A stretch of DNA of 64,000 nucleotides from Pomphorhynchus laevis (taxonomy: Eukaryota; Acanthocephala; Palaeacanthocephala; Echinorhynchida; Pomphorhynchidae): assembly GCA_012934845.2 (NCBI GenBank), contig WNNJ02003378.1, forward strand, positions 1 to 64,000, written 5' to 3'. The position numbers were made by a program, and so were the translations under genes. The notes below the pieces were generated by a model. It did no database searches. It was not told where the DNA came from and saw only the letters and a list, made by a program, of their open reading frames with translations. Of this stretch, positions 10,354 to 21,770 are shown one piece after another; position 1 is the stretch's first letter, and each line of letters opens with the position of its first letter.

Positions 10354-12810
10354 TTGTTCTTTGACGGACACTCATATTTCTCTTTCCATTGTAGTGATCA
10401 GTATTTCCCTTCCCACTGTAGGATTATTAGGGATATGGTTAAGTTGGGGGAGAATCGTTTTGACGGACAGTCATATTTTCCTTTCTATTGTAGTGATGGG
10501 TATTTCCCTTCACACTGTAGGATTATTAGGGATATGGTTAAGTTGGGGATAATCGTTTTGACGGATAGTCATATTTCCCTTTCCATTGTAGTGATCGATA
10601 TTTCCCTTCACACTGTAGGATTATTAGGGATATGGTTAAGTTGGGTGAGAATCGTTTTGACGGACAGTCATATTTCCCTTTCCATTGTAGTGATCGGTAT
10701 TTCCATTTACACTGTAGGTTATTAAGGATATGGTTAAGTTTGGGGAGAATCGTTTTGACGGACACTCATATTTCTCTTTCCATTGTAGTGATCGGTATTT
10801 CCCTTCACACTGTAGGATTATTAGGGATATGGTTAAGTTTGGGGAGAATCGTTTTGACGGACACTCATATTTCTCTTTCCATTGTAGTGATCGGTATTTC
10901 CCTTCACACTGTAGGATTATTAGGGATATGGTTAAGTTTGGGGAGAATCGTTTTGACGGACACTCATATTTCTCTTTCCATTGTAGTGATCGGTATTTCC
11001 CTTCACACTGTAGGATTATTAGGGATATGGTTAAGTTGGGGAGAATCGTTTTGACGGACAGTCATATTTCTCTTTCCATTGTAGTGATCGGTATTTCCCT
11101 TCACACTGTAGGATTATTAGGGATATGGTTAAGTTTGGGGAGAATCGTTTTGACGGACACTCATATTTCTCTTTCCATTGTAGTGATGGGTATTTCCCTT
11201 CACACTGTAGGATTATTAGGGATATGGTTAAGTTTGGGGAGAATCGTTTTGACGGACACTCATATTTCTCTTTCCATTGTAGTGATCGGTATTTCCCTTC
11301 ACACTGTAGGATTATTAGGGATATGGTTAAGTTTGGGGAGAATCGTTTTGACGGACAGTCATATTTCCCTTTCCATTGTAGTGATCGGTATTTCCCTTCA
11401 CACTGTAGGATTATTAGGGATATGGTTAAGTTTGGGGAGAATCGTTTTGACGGACACTCATATTTCTCTTTCCATTGTAGTGATCGGTATTTCCCTTCAC
11501 ACTGTAGGATTATTAGGGATATGGTTAAGTTTGGGGAGAATCGTTTTGACGGACACTCATATTTCTCTTTCCATTGTAGTGATCGGTATTTCCCTTCACA
11601 CTGTAGGATTATTAGGGATATGGTTAAGTTAGGGGAGAATCGTTTTGACAGACAGTCATATTTCCCTTTCCATTGTAGTGATCGGTATTTCCCTTCACAC
11701 TGTAGGATTATTAGGGATATGGTTAAGTTAGGGGAGAATCGTTTTGACAGACAGTCATATTTCCCTTTCCATTGTAGTGATGGGTATTTGCCTTCACACT
11801 GTAGGATTATTAGGGATATGGTTAAGTTGGGATAAAATCGTTTTGACGGACACTCATATTTCTCTTTCCATTGTAGTGATGGGTATTTCCCTTCACACTG
11901 TAGGATTATTAGGGATATGGTTAAGTTTGGGGAGAATCGTTTTGACGGACACTCATATTTCTCTTTCCATTGTAGTGATCGGTATTTCCCTTCACACTGT
12001 AGGATTATTAGGGATATGGTTAAGTTTGGGGAGAATCGTTTTGACGGACACTCATATTTCTCTTTCCATTGTAGTGATCGGTATTTCCCTTCACACTGTA
12101 GGATTATTAGGGATATGGTTAAGTTGGGGAGAATCGTTTTGACGGACAGTCATATTTCCCTTTCCATTGTAGTGATCGGTATTTCCCTTCACACTGTAGG
12201 ATTATTAGGGATATGGTTAAGTTAGGGGAGAATCGTTTTGACAGACAGTCATATTTCCCTTTCCATTGTAGTGATGGGTATTTGCCTTCACACTGTAGGA
12301 TTATTAGGGATATGGTTAAGTTGGGATAAAATCGTTTTGACGGACACTCATATTTCTCTTTCCATTGTAGTGATGGGTATTTCCCTTCACACTGTAGGAT
12401 TATTAGGGATATGGTTAAGTTTGGGGAGAATCGTTTTGACGGACACTCATATTTCTCTTTCCATTGTAGTGATCGGTATTTCCCTTCACACTGTAGGATT
12501 ATTAGGGATATGGTTAAGTTTGGGGAGAATCGTTTTATTTCCCTTCACACTGTAGGATTATTAGGGATATGGTTAAGTTTGGGGAGAATCGTTTTGACGG
12601 ACACTCATATTTCTCTTTCCATTGTAGTGATCGGTATTTCCCTTCACACTGTAGGATTATTAGGGATATGGTTAAGTTTGGGGAGAATCGTTTTGACGGA
12701 CACTCATATTTCTCTTTCCATTGTAGTGATCGGTATTTCCCTTCACACTGTAGGATTATTAGGGATATGGTAAAGTTGGGGGAGAATCGTCGTATTTTCC
12801 TCAACTTAGT
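10354..12810. repeat. 99-bp tandem satellite, about 25 copies, with higher-order repeat
   Basis: Unit starts such as GGATATGGTTAAGTTTGGGG recur every 99 bp (for example ATG at 10829 and 10928); a few units are 98 bp. A five-unit block is repeated 494 bp apart (variant units at about 11744 and 12238). One unit near 12536 lacks about half its length. Because 99 is divisible by three, every frame without a chance stop stays open, giving predicted products of up to 300 residues. These have low-complexity periodicity and no domain, so they are not counted as genes. Confidence 0.95.
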
Positions 12811-13371
12811 CTAATAGTAGTTTGTTTCGTATTTAAAATCTGGAGTACTGGACAAATAGGTATAAATTAAAACAGTACTGAGATTGTAAAATTTATAGAG
12901 CAAGTCTGCTAGAGATTTTGTAATGATTGGATACTTCAATCAGGTGCGTCTTTACATCGAAGTATCAAATTCAAAAGTGAATTTTACTTAGATTTTATTA
13001 ATTTCTCAAATACATTATTTATATAACTGTCTTCTCATTGATTTTATTTTATTTTAGTGAATAATCGCCATTTTGTAACTGTAATTGTTATCTGGATATT
13101 ATTAACTTGTTAAAATTTCTTGAACAATTTTTTATTTTAAAAGAATGTTCAAACATAACATGAACCATTTTTGTAGTATGTCGCTTAACTAAGTAGAACT
13201 CAAAAATCCAAGAAATTATGACTGTATTTGTATGTTTTTATGATTACTATAATTAACATGAGTTATTGTTTTCTGAAAACTTAATCAATATTAAATAACA
13301 TTGATTATATAATATTTTGAAAAATAAGATCATAACAAACCAACTATGGTAAGGTTCTAATTTCCATACTT
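12811..13371. other. No recognised feature
   Basis: AT-rich spacer between the satellite and a LINE relic, with no open frame of note. Confidence 0.4.
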
Positions 13372-14240
13372 AAGGTTCTATTCTCAGCCCATTATTATTT
13401 ATTATATTCATAAATGATCTGCCAGACATTATTAAGTCATCTTTGCTGTTATACGCGGATGATATTAAGTTGTGGTGCAAGATTAGATACGATCTAGATA
13501 GATCTATTCTCCAAGCGGACTTGAACGCTCTTTTAAAATGGGAAAATGAAAATAAGATAAAAGTTAGTGTAACAAAGTGCACCTATATTTATTTGGGCAA
13601 AGAATATTCAGATCACTGTTATAACATAAGATACGTAGTATTACCTACAATCGATCATTTCAAAACCTAGGAATTGTTATGGCAAACAACTTAAATCTGA
13701 AACAAATACAGATGAGATTTGTTCTAGGGCGATGAAACATTTGGTATTATAAGGAGATGTTTGATAAAACTCAATCGAAAATTTACCCTATTTAATGTAT
13801 ACTTAGGTAACATTATAATGTACTGCTCTGAAGTTTCGTATATTCAATCTAACGGTGAGCTTCTCCAGATAGAAAAAATCATGAGACGAGTATCTAAATG
13901 CGTTACAGGTTCGGGATATCTACCTTACCACGATTGCTTACATCGTTTAAGTATGAAACCCATGTGTCATATGCGAAAAATTAAAGATCTTATCACTTGC
14001 TGCGCTATAAAAGATCCCACATGTCCCATCAATTTTGTTTCCCTTGCAGACTGCAACTAACACTAGGAGTAATGAATTAACTATTCAGAGAGTGCACAGG
14101 AGGTTGAAAAAGCTTAATTGTTTGACAGACAGAGTAATCAAGAATTGAAATTACCTTTCAAGAGAAGATATTATAACTAAATTAAAGACTAATTTCAAAA
14201 AGAAACTCAACTGTTTACCAGCACTTACATTTTAGTTTTT
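13372..14240 (+). mobile_element. CR1-like LINE relic, RT C-terminal part
   Basis: In frame-shifted pieces one reads an RT palm (LLYADDIKLWCKI and LQADLNALLKWE at 13443-13550) and then a thumb with SYIQSNGELLQIEKIMRRVS, SGYLPYHDCLHRLSM (13830-13990). Order and motifs match the intact ORF2 at 18501-21425. At least one frameshift near 13670 and several stops show it is dead. The 5' part is missing. Confidence 0.75.
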
Positions 14241-14389
14241 TTCCAAGAAAAAAAAACTAAAATTTTTAAAACTAAAATTTTTAGATTTTATTTTTTTGCT
14301 CCAAGATAGACAATGAATAATAATTTATCTCTTGGATTACCGATTATTTATAGGATAGTTTGTTTAGAGTACATGTAGGTTCGGACATT

Positions 14390-14815
14390 TCTTAAACCTT
14401 GCAATATATTAGCTAGTGTTCGCAAGGGCACAGTAATCTCACCGTTTCTATTTGTGCTGTTTATCAATGATATTTCTGAAGCTATTAAACCCAACATTGT
14501 TATGTTTGCGGATGATGTAAAGATTTAGCGTAAGATTATTAGTACAGATGATGCTAGTGTTTTACCGTAGGATATAAACATATTAGTGACATGGTCCGAG
14601 ACTAATTTTCTTTCTATCAATCCAACAAAGTGTGCACATTTCACAATGGGACTATACGTTTCGTCTTCATTTGATCTGGATTCAGTAAACATACCAATGG
14701 TATAAAAGTACAGAGATCTTGGAGTAATCGTTTAATCGAATTTGATATCTGCTGCTAATACTAGGATAGTGTGTCATCGATTATTCGGTTTACTGATGCT
14801 GGTTAGAAGATCATT
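14390..14815 (+). mobile_element. CR1-like LINE relic, RT palm fragment
   Basis: In one frame with stops: GTVISPFLFVLFINDIS (14430-14480), VMFADDVKI (14498-14525), NPTKCAHFTMG (14620-14650), then LISAANTRIVCHRLFGLLML. This is the palm-to-thumb stretch of a CR1-like RT. It ends abruptly where an L2-like fragment begins. Confidence 0.7.
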
Positions 14816-15255
14816 TCAGTCAGCTTGGTTTTCTTCATATCTATCAAACCGTACTTTTCGCGTTTGTTCTAACTCTTCTATTTCCCATCCTTCTTCCATC
14901 CCGTCAGGTGTTCCAAAAGGTTCCGTATTATGCCCTTTGGTTTTTTATCTTCCAGTGATTTGTCTTCTATTTCTCATACATTTAATTTTCATGTTATGCA
15001 ATATGCAGATGACATTCTCATCTATGCTTACGCACCTGCTTATCGTATTCATGATCTTAGTATTTCTGCTTCCAACTGTCTTGCCTCAATTTTCAATCAT
15101 CTTCTCTTCGTCTTTCTCTGAATCCTAATAAATCCAAAATTATGTGGATCCTTCCTCGACGCCTCGGCTTCGAACCTCCCTCCGTATCATTAAATTCTAC
15201 AATTCTTCCTATCGTTGACAATCTCGTTTTCCTCGGCTTCCATTTCGACAACATT
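14816..15255 (+). mobile_element. L2-like LINE relic, RT palm fragment
   Basis: Begins with QSAWFSSYLSNRTFRVC and SGVPKGSVL, then VMQYADDILIYAYAPAYR (about 14990-15045, in another frame), and ends with LVFLGFHFDN near 15220-15250. It is the same family as the minus-strand relic at 7860-8906. Frame changes occur within the palm. Confidence 0.75.
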
Positions 15256-15599
15256 TGACTTTCTTCTGATAGTTGTCTGATACTCTTAATTTTATTTTGC
15301 ATTTGTTTGACGGTTATGGGCTACTCAGCATTAATGTAGGTTTGGCGAGAACCTCCATTGAACATAATTCACAAATTTCTCGCAAATTAAGCTTACAATA
15401 ATAATAATTATAAGGCCACCAGTACTGTGCATTGTTAAACTTTATGAGGTTTTAATATTTGATAGTAACTACAGACTAATGTTTTATCCGTTTAGCAAAA
15501 AACTTTTTTTGTACTAAATTGGTTAAAATTTTAAAATGCTTGGAGTATTAATATAAATTGTGTAAGGGTAATATATCACTAGATAACCATTGCATTAAT
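15256..15599. other. No recognised feature
   Basis: AT-rich spacer with no coding signal. Confidence 0.35.
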
Positions 15600-16260
15600 C
15601 ACATTGCATAAGAGAAAATACATAACTGTCATGAATTTAACCTCTCTGCCATGCTGGGTTGAATAATATGGTCTAATCATAATAATATAGCAGTTATCCA
15701 AATCTTTCTTATAAAAAAAGTTATACTATTAATTGGTTTATAAAAATACCGGGATGAAATATAATATCATGGTAATATCTCCTGGTGAATTCCAATCTTT
15801 ATTCTAAAACAAGATTTAATATTAATTGGTTGAAGACTAGTTGTCGAAACCTTATAACATTGCAGTTCTTTCTGATAGCATTCAATCTTCATTCAAACAC
15901 ACGATATATTATATATTTATCGGTTCATTAAAATTCACTTTATGATTAAGATACTTCCACTAAAAAGATATTATAGTACAAAACATGTTGCATCAATCAA
16001 ACAAATTTAATTTACTATAGATATTCAAATTACATTGGAGGAAATACATTATCGGCATGTTATTGGACACGCTGTTATGTTTTATTAACGAAAAGTGGCA
16101 AAATCTGATGACAAATTATTAGCTCTTGATGATCTATCAATCTTCATTCAATTTTATGGAATGTTATCTATTAATCGGTTAATAAAAATGCTGCGTTATA
16201 AAAAGTTGAATTAAGATATCTCCATTATAAATTTTAAAAAAGCACAAATTATGTTGGTTC
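15600..16260 (+). repeat. Cluster of old R1 dispersed-repeat copies
   Basis: Motifs of the R1 family recur three or four times in decayed form: GCCATGCTGGGTTGA then ATATAGCAGTTATCC (15650-15695), GTCGAAACCTTATAACATTG then CAGTTCTTTCTGATAGC (15850-15880), and CTGTTATGTT then GATGATCTATCAATC (16070-16145). The spacing suggests nested or tandem old insertions. Confidence 0.6.
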
Positions 16261-17700
16261 AGTTAAGTGATCTGAAGCCAATGTTGAAATAATATTTCAA
16301 CATATGACTTGATGTATTTTACAGTTGGGGGTTTTGACTTTTACACTGAGGTTCTGCTTCTGTTGGGGGGGATTGACAAACAAAATTATTGCTTTACAGT
16401 AATATACTAAATAATAATTAAGACGCTTTACATAGACATAGATAATTTGTTTCGCAAATACAACCAATCATTGGACATCAGTATTCCATACAATTTAATT
16501 ACTAATTAAGCTCATTGTAGATTTTAATTCTATTTTCAATTGTCTTAAAAAGATAATGAAAATTATCCAACATCGTACGTTTCTTCTGAGAATCGCTTGA
16601 TTTTTGTCTCTCCTAGAATAGATAAAAAATATACACTTTAATGCTATCTGCAGAGTAAAAAGCAGAAGCTTTTTAAAAACTCTGTACATGTTTGTAAAAT
16701 TGGATTTAAAATATCATTATATTTAAAGACTAAAACCGTATTAAGCGATGTATTTACTACAATTACATACCTGAAATTTAAGTAAATTATTTGATTACAA
16801 CTTGCTACCTGGTCAGGTTGACAGATCAGCATATTACGTTAACAAAAAATTATATAAATTTTATGAGGATTTGCTTAGTAATATGCCCGGTTTGAACTTG
16901 TATCTTATTTTAATATAATTATATATCAGTCCTCGATTACCTAATCAAAAATAATCTTTGAAAAAATAAACATTTAAAATATCTGAATAAATAAACAGTC
17001 AAAATGAACATAATATCGAGTCAATAACGCAGAGATAATTTTGTATAATTTTGCTATTTTTCTAAAGGCAGAAAAGTCATAATGTAAAAAATGTTCATTC
17101 AGCCATTGACAAGTATTGATATTTATCTAATTACATTTTTCTCTTAACACCAATAAGATTAGGATAACAGTGCGAGCTTATTACGAGTTTTTAATTTAAG
17201 AATGAACCTTTTATACATATACTCTATTATCTGGCTTAGCTATTTTTAAATTTTTATGACACATAATATGATAGCCTTGTATAGTAAAATGAATTATAAT
17301 TGACGAAACATGTGTCCTTGAAGTAATCGAAGCAAGACAGGTTTATGATCTTTTTATAGACGGTATCAAACCGTCTATAACAATATGGAACCGTTTTCCT
17401 TTCCTAGCTGTATCAAACAATGGCGTCGATTAAATACATCGCCATATATACATATGTTCAAACATTCAGCGAAAATCAGTAAGCTCGAAATCGACTATCA
17501 ACTATATAGTATGCAGTTGAATTAAGCCACGGAAATTTTAAAAGACGAGAAAACAAATACATCATAAGTTGCTAGCATCTGATAATACATATTGTTTGAA
17601 CAATATTTAATTAGGTTACGATAAAATGATCTGACCTGTAATACTTTCTTGTCATGCTGTATAGCAGGGTGGTAAAAAGGCGATGGTGATCGACCAGTCA
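16261..17700. other. No recognised gene; contains an 11-bp hairpin at 17354-17380
   Basis: AT-rich sequence. TTATAGACGGT (17354-17364) and ACCGTCTATAA (17370-17380) are perfect complements around a 5-nt loop. The minus-strand frames at 16495-16832 have no domain I recognise. Confidence 0.45.
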
Positions 17701-17749
17701 ATCACGAGGTTTATTTTGGTCGATCGTCATAATGTCTGGAGTGAAATGT

Positions 17750-17780
17750 CATATTGTCTGGCAAACAGCCAGACAATATG
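17750..17780. repeat. Perfect 13-bp palindrome at LINE 5' edge
   Basis: CATATTGTCTGGC (17750-17762) and GCCAGACAATATG (17768-17780) are exact complements around AAACA. AATGTCTGG-type motifs recur several times between 17730 and 17810, just before the LINE reading frame opens, so this may be part of its 5' end or of the insertion site. Confidence 0.6.
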
Positions 17781-17796
17781 TCTGTCTGGAGCATAA

Positions 17797-18507
17797 TGTC
17801 TGGCAAACGACAAGGATAAAGTTACACCTGAGAGTATTACTAAATGGCCTTCACCTTTATCTGACATATTCGCGGAACACAGTCCTAAGAACCACAATAT
17901 ATTGATTTCTACTCCTGTTCGACCAAAGAATGTATTGAAGCAGCCTTTAAGTAGAACGCAGACAAGAGACGATGATAGAGTGTGCAATGATGTGGCAGTC
18001 GGAAATGAAAATGAACTGAAATCCAATGATTTGACAGATAAGACATTTGTTGAAATTATCAATATTAGGAATCGTGCTAGAAACAGAAATAATTGCGTAA
18101 TTTTTGCTAACATCACTGAATCTTCTGCAGACAACGTTCAGACCCGTGTGGATGATGACGTAGTTTCTATTCGTAAGGTCTTTTCGGATATATTCGTTCA
18201 GGGTGAAGAGAATATTGCGCGTAGTCTCAATGTCAAAAGCTTATTTCGTCTTGGTAAAAAAGCACAACACAAACCACGATTACTTAAAGTAGTATTTGAT
18301 TCTGCAGATAATACAAGAGCAGTTTTAGCTAGAGGTTATCGCTTGAAAGGTAAGACGACAAAAATTTTTAAAGATCTCTCGGTTGAGGAAAGATTGTTGC
18401 TTAATAATGCTCGTGCTAATCTAGCATTTAGAAGATCGAATGGAGAGACTGATCTAATGATAAGAAATTTTCGAGTAGTTCGTCGGCGACCATTCGTGCG
18501 TTGGTGA
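17797..18507 (+). CDS. LINE ORF1 (RNA-binding protein), 5'-truncated
   Basis: ORF1 protein of the CR1-like LINE, presumed to bind element RNA and act as chaperone. The frame is open from about 17797; no ATG start is evident near the 5' end, which fits truncation. The conserved C-terminal domain begins near 18070 with NNCVIFANI, then DDDVVSIRKVFSDIF, VKSLFRLGKK, KPRLLKVVFDS, RGYRLKGK and ends NFRVVRRRPFVRW. The same order of motifs occurs in the ORF1 at 49098, so it is a family domain. It ends in TGA at 18505-18507 and overlaps ORF2 by about 55 bases, with the slippery-type heptamer AAATTTT at 18465-18471 in phase. Confidence 0.8.
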   Translation, partial: CLANDKDKVTPESITKWPSPLSDIFAEHSPKNHNILISTPVRPKNVLKQPLSRTQTRDDDRVCNDVAVGNENELKSNDLTDKTFVEIINIRNRARNRNNCVIFANITESSADNVQTRVDDDVVSIRKVFSDIFVQGEENIARSLNVKSLFRLGKKAQHKPRLLKVVFDSADNTRAVLARGYRLKGKTTKIFKDLSVEERLLLNNARANLAFRRSNGETDLMIRNFRVVRRRPFVRW

Positions 18508-21428
18508 GTTTGGAGAGTTCTTCGAGGGATTCCATTTTACAATTAGGAAATCTAGCGCGCATTGATATCACATCCAACATTACTACTCAATTACCCTCTG
18601 CTTCTGGTATTAGTGTCGCCTATACTAATTTAAGGAGTATTTTACCAAAATTTGATGAACTTAAGGCATGGGTCATCTTAAATAAACCAGCGATCCTGGC
18701 TCTCACTGAAACATGGCTGCATCGTGATATCCCCGATGGTTTAATTGCTATTATGGGATATAATTTGGTGAGAGCTGATAGAGAGTCTCGGAAGGGTGGA
18801 GGTGTTGCGCTATATATATCGACACCCTTAAACATTACTTCCACTCGTAATTTTAAAAATGAACTGGGCACGTGTGAGTTTCTCTCAGTCATTGTTTCAC
18901 ACTTCGGAGGTCCCTTAGGTATTGCCGTGTGCTACAGGTCGCCGCAATCATCCGTATTGAGTCATGAATTCTCTACACTAATTAGTCAATGTTCTGAGCT
19001 TGAAGAATATCTACTAGTTGGCGATTTTAATATACCCTCAGCTGGTCACATCGGGAATTATGTTTTGGATAGTAGTTCTTCCAAGTCAGATGTGGATTTG
19101 TGGAATTTTCTTACAAATGATCTCATGTTAGAGCAACATGTGCAGTCGCCCACCAGATTCGCGCAAAACCAGGAATCTTGTCTAGATTTGGTATTTTCCA
19201 AATTAATTACAAGTGTGGGTAATATGAGCTATCAGAGTCCTATTGGATTGAGCGATCATTGCATGATCTTATTCAATTATTTTTCTAGGTGTATGATCCC
19301 AAAACTGGAAAATTTGATAGTGTCGAAAAGATCTTGGCAACAAATTGATGAAGACTCATTACGAGAGGCGGCACTAAGAACATCATTCAACTGTGCTAGT
19401 GAAGACATTGAGGTAAGGTGGCATGTTATTGAATCAGGTTTAGTAGCTCTTGCAGATAAGTTTGCACCACTCCGTAGATTACCAAAAAGTAAAGCTAAAT
19501 ACCCTCCTTGGTTTGACACTGAATTGCGATATGCTCTCAAACATAGGAATCGTCTATTTGAACTAAGCCGTCATCAGAATAATTTTAAAAAGCGGTATAC
19601 AATGTTCCGAAATTTCGTCAATCGCCTTAAGATTACAAAAAGGCAAAGTTTTGAAGATCAATTAGCTTTACAAATTGATACAGAACCAAAAAAATTTTGG
19701 GCTTATGTGAAAGGATCCAGAGCTCTGCTACCAGCTATTTCATCTTTAAGAGACGGTTACACTCGAGTGACATCGCCAGACAGCATGGCAGAATTGTTTG
19801 CATCCGCTTTTGAGCTGACACCAGATGCTTTCTCTAGCATATGTGGAGATGCAGCATCACAACAGGTAGAAATTGGTTCTCCAGTTTTAACGATAACAGC
19901 ACATGAGGTTTTTGTTGAATTGGCTAGGTTATCTAGATCATCAGCGGCAGGCCCAGATGATATTCACCCCCAACTTCTTAAGTTACTTGCTCCTGTTCTG
20001 GCTGAACCATTAGTCTCCATATTTGAGCTGAGCTTGCGCATTTCGAAGTTACCTGCTGCCTGGAAAAAAGCGATTGTAGTACCAATTTATAAAAATGGTG
20101 AAAAAGATGATCCGAATAACTATAGGGCAATAAGTCTAACTAGTGTTGTATGCAAAGTGATTGAGCGCATACTAAACAGACGCATATATGATCATTTGAG
20201 TTCGCTGAGAATTCTCAATAATGCACAGCATGGATTTCGTCCTCGGCGTTCATGTCTTACAAACTTATTACATGCTCGTGAAGATTGGGTTGGACATGTT
20301 GCTAACGGGTACTGTATCGACGTAATATTTCTTGACTTTAGTCGGGCTTTTGATAGGGTGCCCCACAAAATGCTAATTTCCACCCTTGAGTCTTATAAAG
20401 TCAATCGATCCATTATAAGCTTGATTCAAGATTTTCTTAAAGATAGATCCTTTGCTGTTCGTGTAGGTCAATGCCTATCGTCTTATCGTCCTATCACCTC
20501 AGGAGTACCACAGGGATCAGTCTTAGGACCCTTGTTGTTTAACATATTTATAAATCAGCTACTAGATTTAATTGAGGATTGTAGTGTTTTAGCTTTTGTC
20601 GACGATGTAAAGGTATGGAAATTGATTAAAACCAACAAGGATCGAAATGACTTTCAAAATATCCTAAACATTGTTTATCGATGGTCTTTAAACACTGGAA
20701 TTTCATTGAATTTTAAAAAGTGTGCACATATGAGATTAGGTCATAGCAATGTGAGTCAAGAATATTTTATTGGCGATGAGTTTGTTGTTTCCACGCAGTC
20801 CATTCTGGATCTTGGTATAATTGTTCAAAACAATCTGAAAACACGTACTAACACTGATAGGATTTGTAACGCAGCAAGAAGAATGACCTATATTGTCAAA
20901 AATTGCTTTAAAGATTTATCTCCCGTTTGTGTTGTGCGTTTATATAATGCTCTTATAAGACCGATATTAGAATATGTGTCGCCAGTAGTCTTTCCGTGTA
21001 CGCGTACAGAACTTGATCAATTAGAGCGCATACTTCGACGGTTTACGAAATTATGTCCTCAGGTACGATATCTTCCCTATGAAGCACGAATAAAAAGTTT
21101 GAATATGCCGACAGTGCGTGAAAGGTTCCTTCTTTTCGACCTTCTAGCTATGTATCGACTAGTTAATAAAGATGAAAATTTTCCAGCAAATAGAGTTGAA
21201 CTCAATGAACGGGATGGACGTAGAGGGCACTCGAAAGTACTAGTAGTACATGAGCACGGAAAATACCCTCGTCATTTCCGACTGTCTCATCGAGCGGTGA
21301 ATATTTGGAATCGTCTTCCAGTTGATGTCGTTGCGGTGCATACAATCAATGAATTTAAATCCAATATAAAGAACTGGATTCGAAATGAGAACGAGTGGTG
21401 GTTGCTGCAGTACCCATGGTTCTGATAT
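18453..21428 (+). CDS. LINE ORF2: AP-endonuclease and reverse transcriptase
   Basis: Encodes the machinery of target-primed reverse transcription. The endonuclease comes first: YTNLRSILPKFDELK, ALTETWLH (about 18630-18720), LLVGDFNIP (about 19020), GLSDHCMILF (about 19250). The RT follows: YRAISLTSVVCKVIERIL, DFSRAFDRVPH (about 20335), GVPQGSVLGPLLF (about 20502), and the catalytic FVDD (20595-20606). CR1 elements usually have YADD or FADD there; valine at the second position is tolerated in other RTs. The thumb ends near 21425. The frame is -1 relative to ORF1 and opens at 18453. It has no ATG until well inside the endonuclease, so start by frameshift, reinitiation or a non-ATG codon must be assumed. 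Confidence 0.88.
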
Positions 21429-21770
21429 ATATACTGAACGATTTTTTTGATTTTTTTCTTGTATTTATTTGTTTTTTATGTGAGCGGTCAAAACAGCCTT
21501 ATGGCTATGACCTGTACTAATAATAATAATAAATTCCGTTTACAATGGATTTTGAAGCGATTGTAAAAGACAAAACTTTCTCGAAATAGTTTAATGCATT
21601 CTGGAAATTTATCAAGGTCATATATTTTTAGAATTCTGATAGTATGAACCCAATTATATCCGTTTTCCTAGACACAATATATATTTTGACTTATTGCTAC
21701 ACACGCACTTAGCTTGAATATTTGATAGTGTCAAACGGTAGCTTATTTTCTTTTGTATTATTAAAATCAA

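Larger units (their letters stand above)
17790..21535 (+). mobile_element. CR1-like LINE, nearly intact
   Basis: Contains ORF1 (to 18507), an overlapping ORF2 with EN and RT (to 21428), and a 3' tail of about 110 bp that ends in (TAA)n near 21520-21535. ORF2 has no internal stop over 974 codons. The 5' end looks truncated: the ORF1 frame opens near 17797 without the zinc-finger part seen in the element at 48885. Near the 3' end CAGCC-TTAT-GGCT forms a small hairpin. Lack of decay in ORF2 suggests a recent insertion. Confidence 0.88.

Noticed and set aside
10354-12810. Long predicted proteins of up to 300 residues (repeating 33-residue units)
   Set aside because: They are the satellite's 99-bp period read in several frames on both strands; no domain, no splice context, and 98-bp units break the frame.
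17727-18134. Minus-strand 135-codon frame opposite LINE ORF1
   Set aside because: Shadow of the plus-strand ORF1; composition mirrors its codons and no motif is present.
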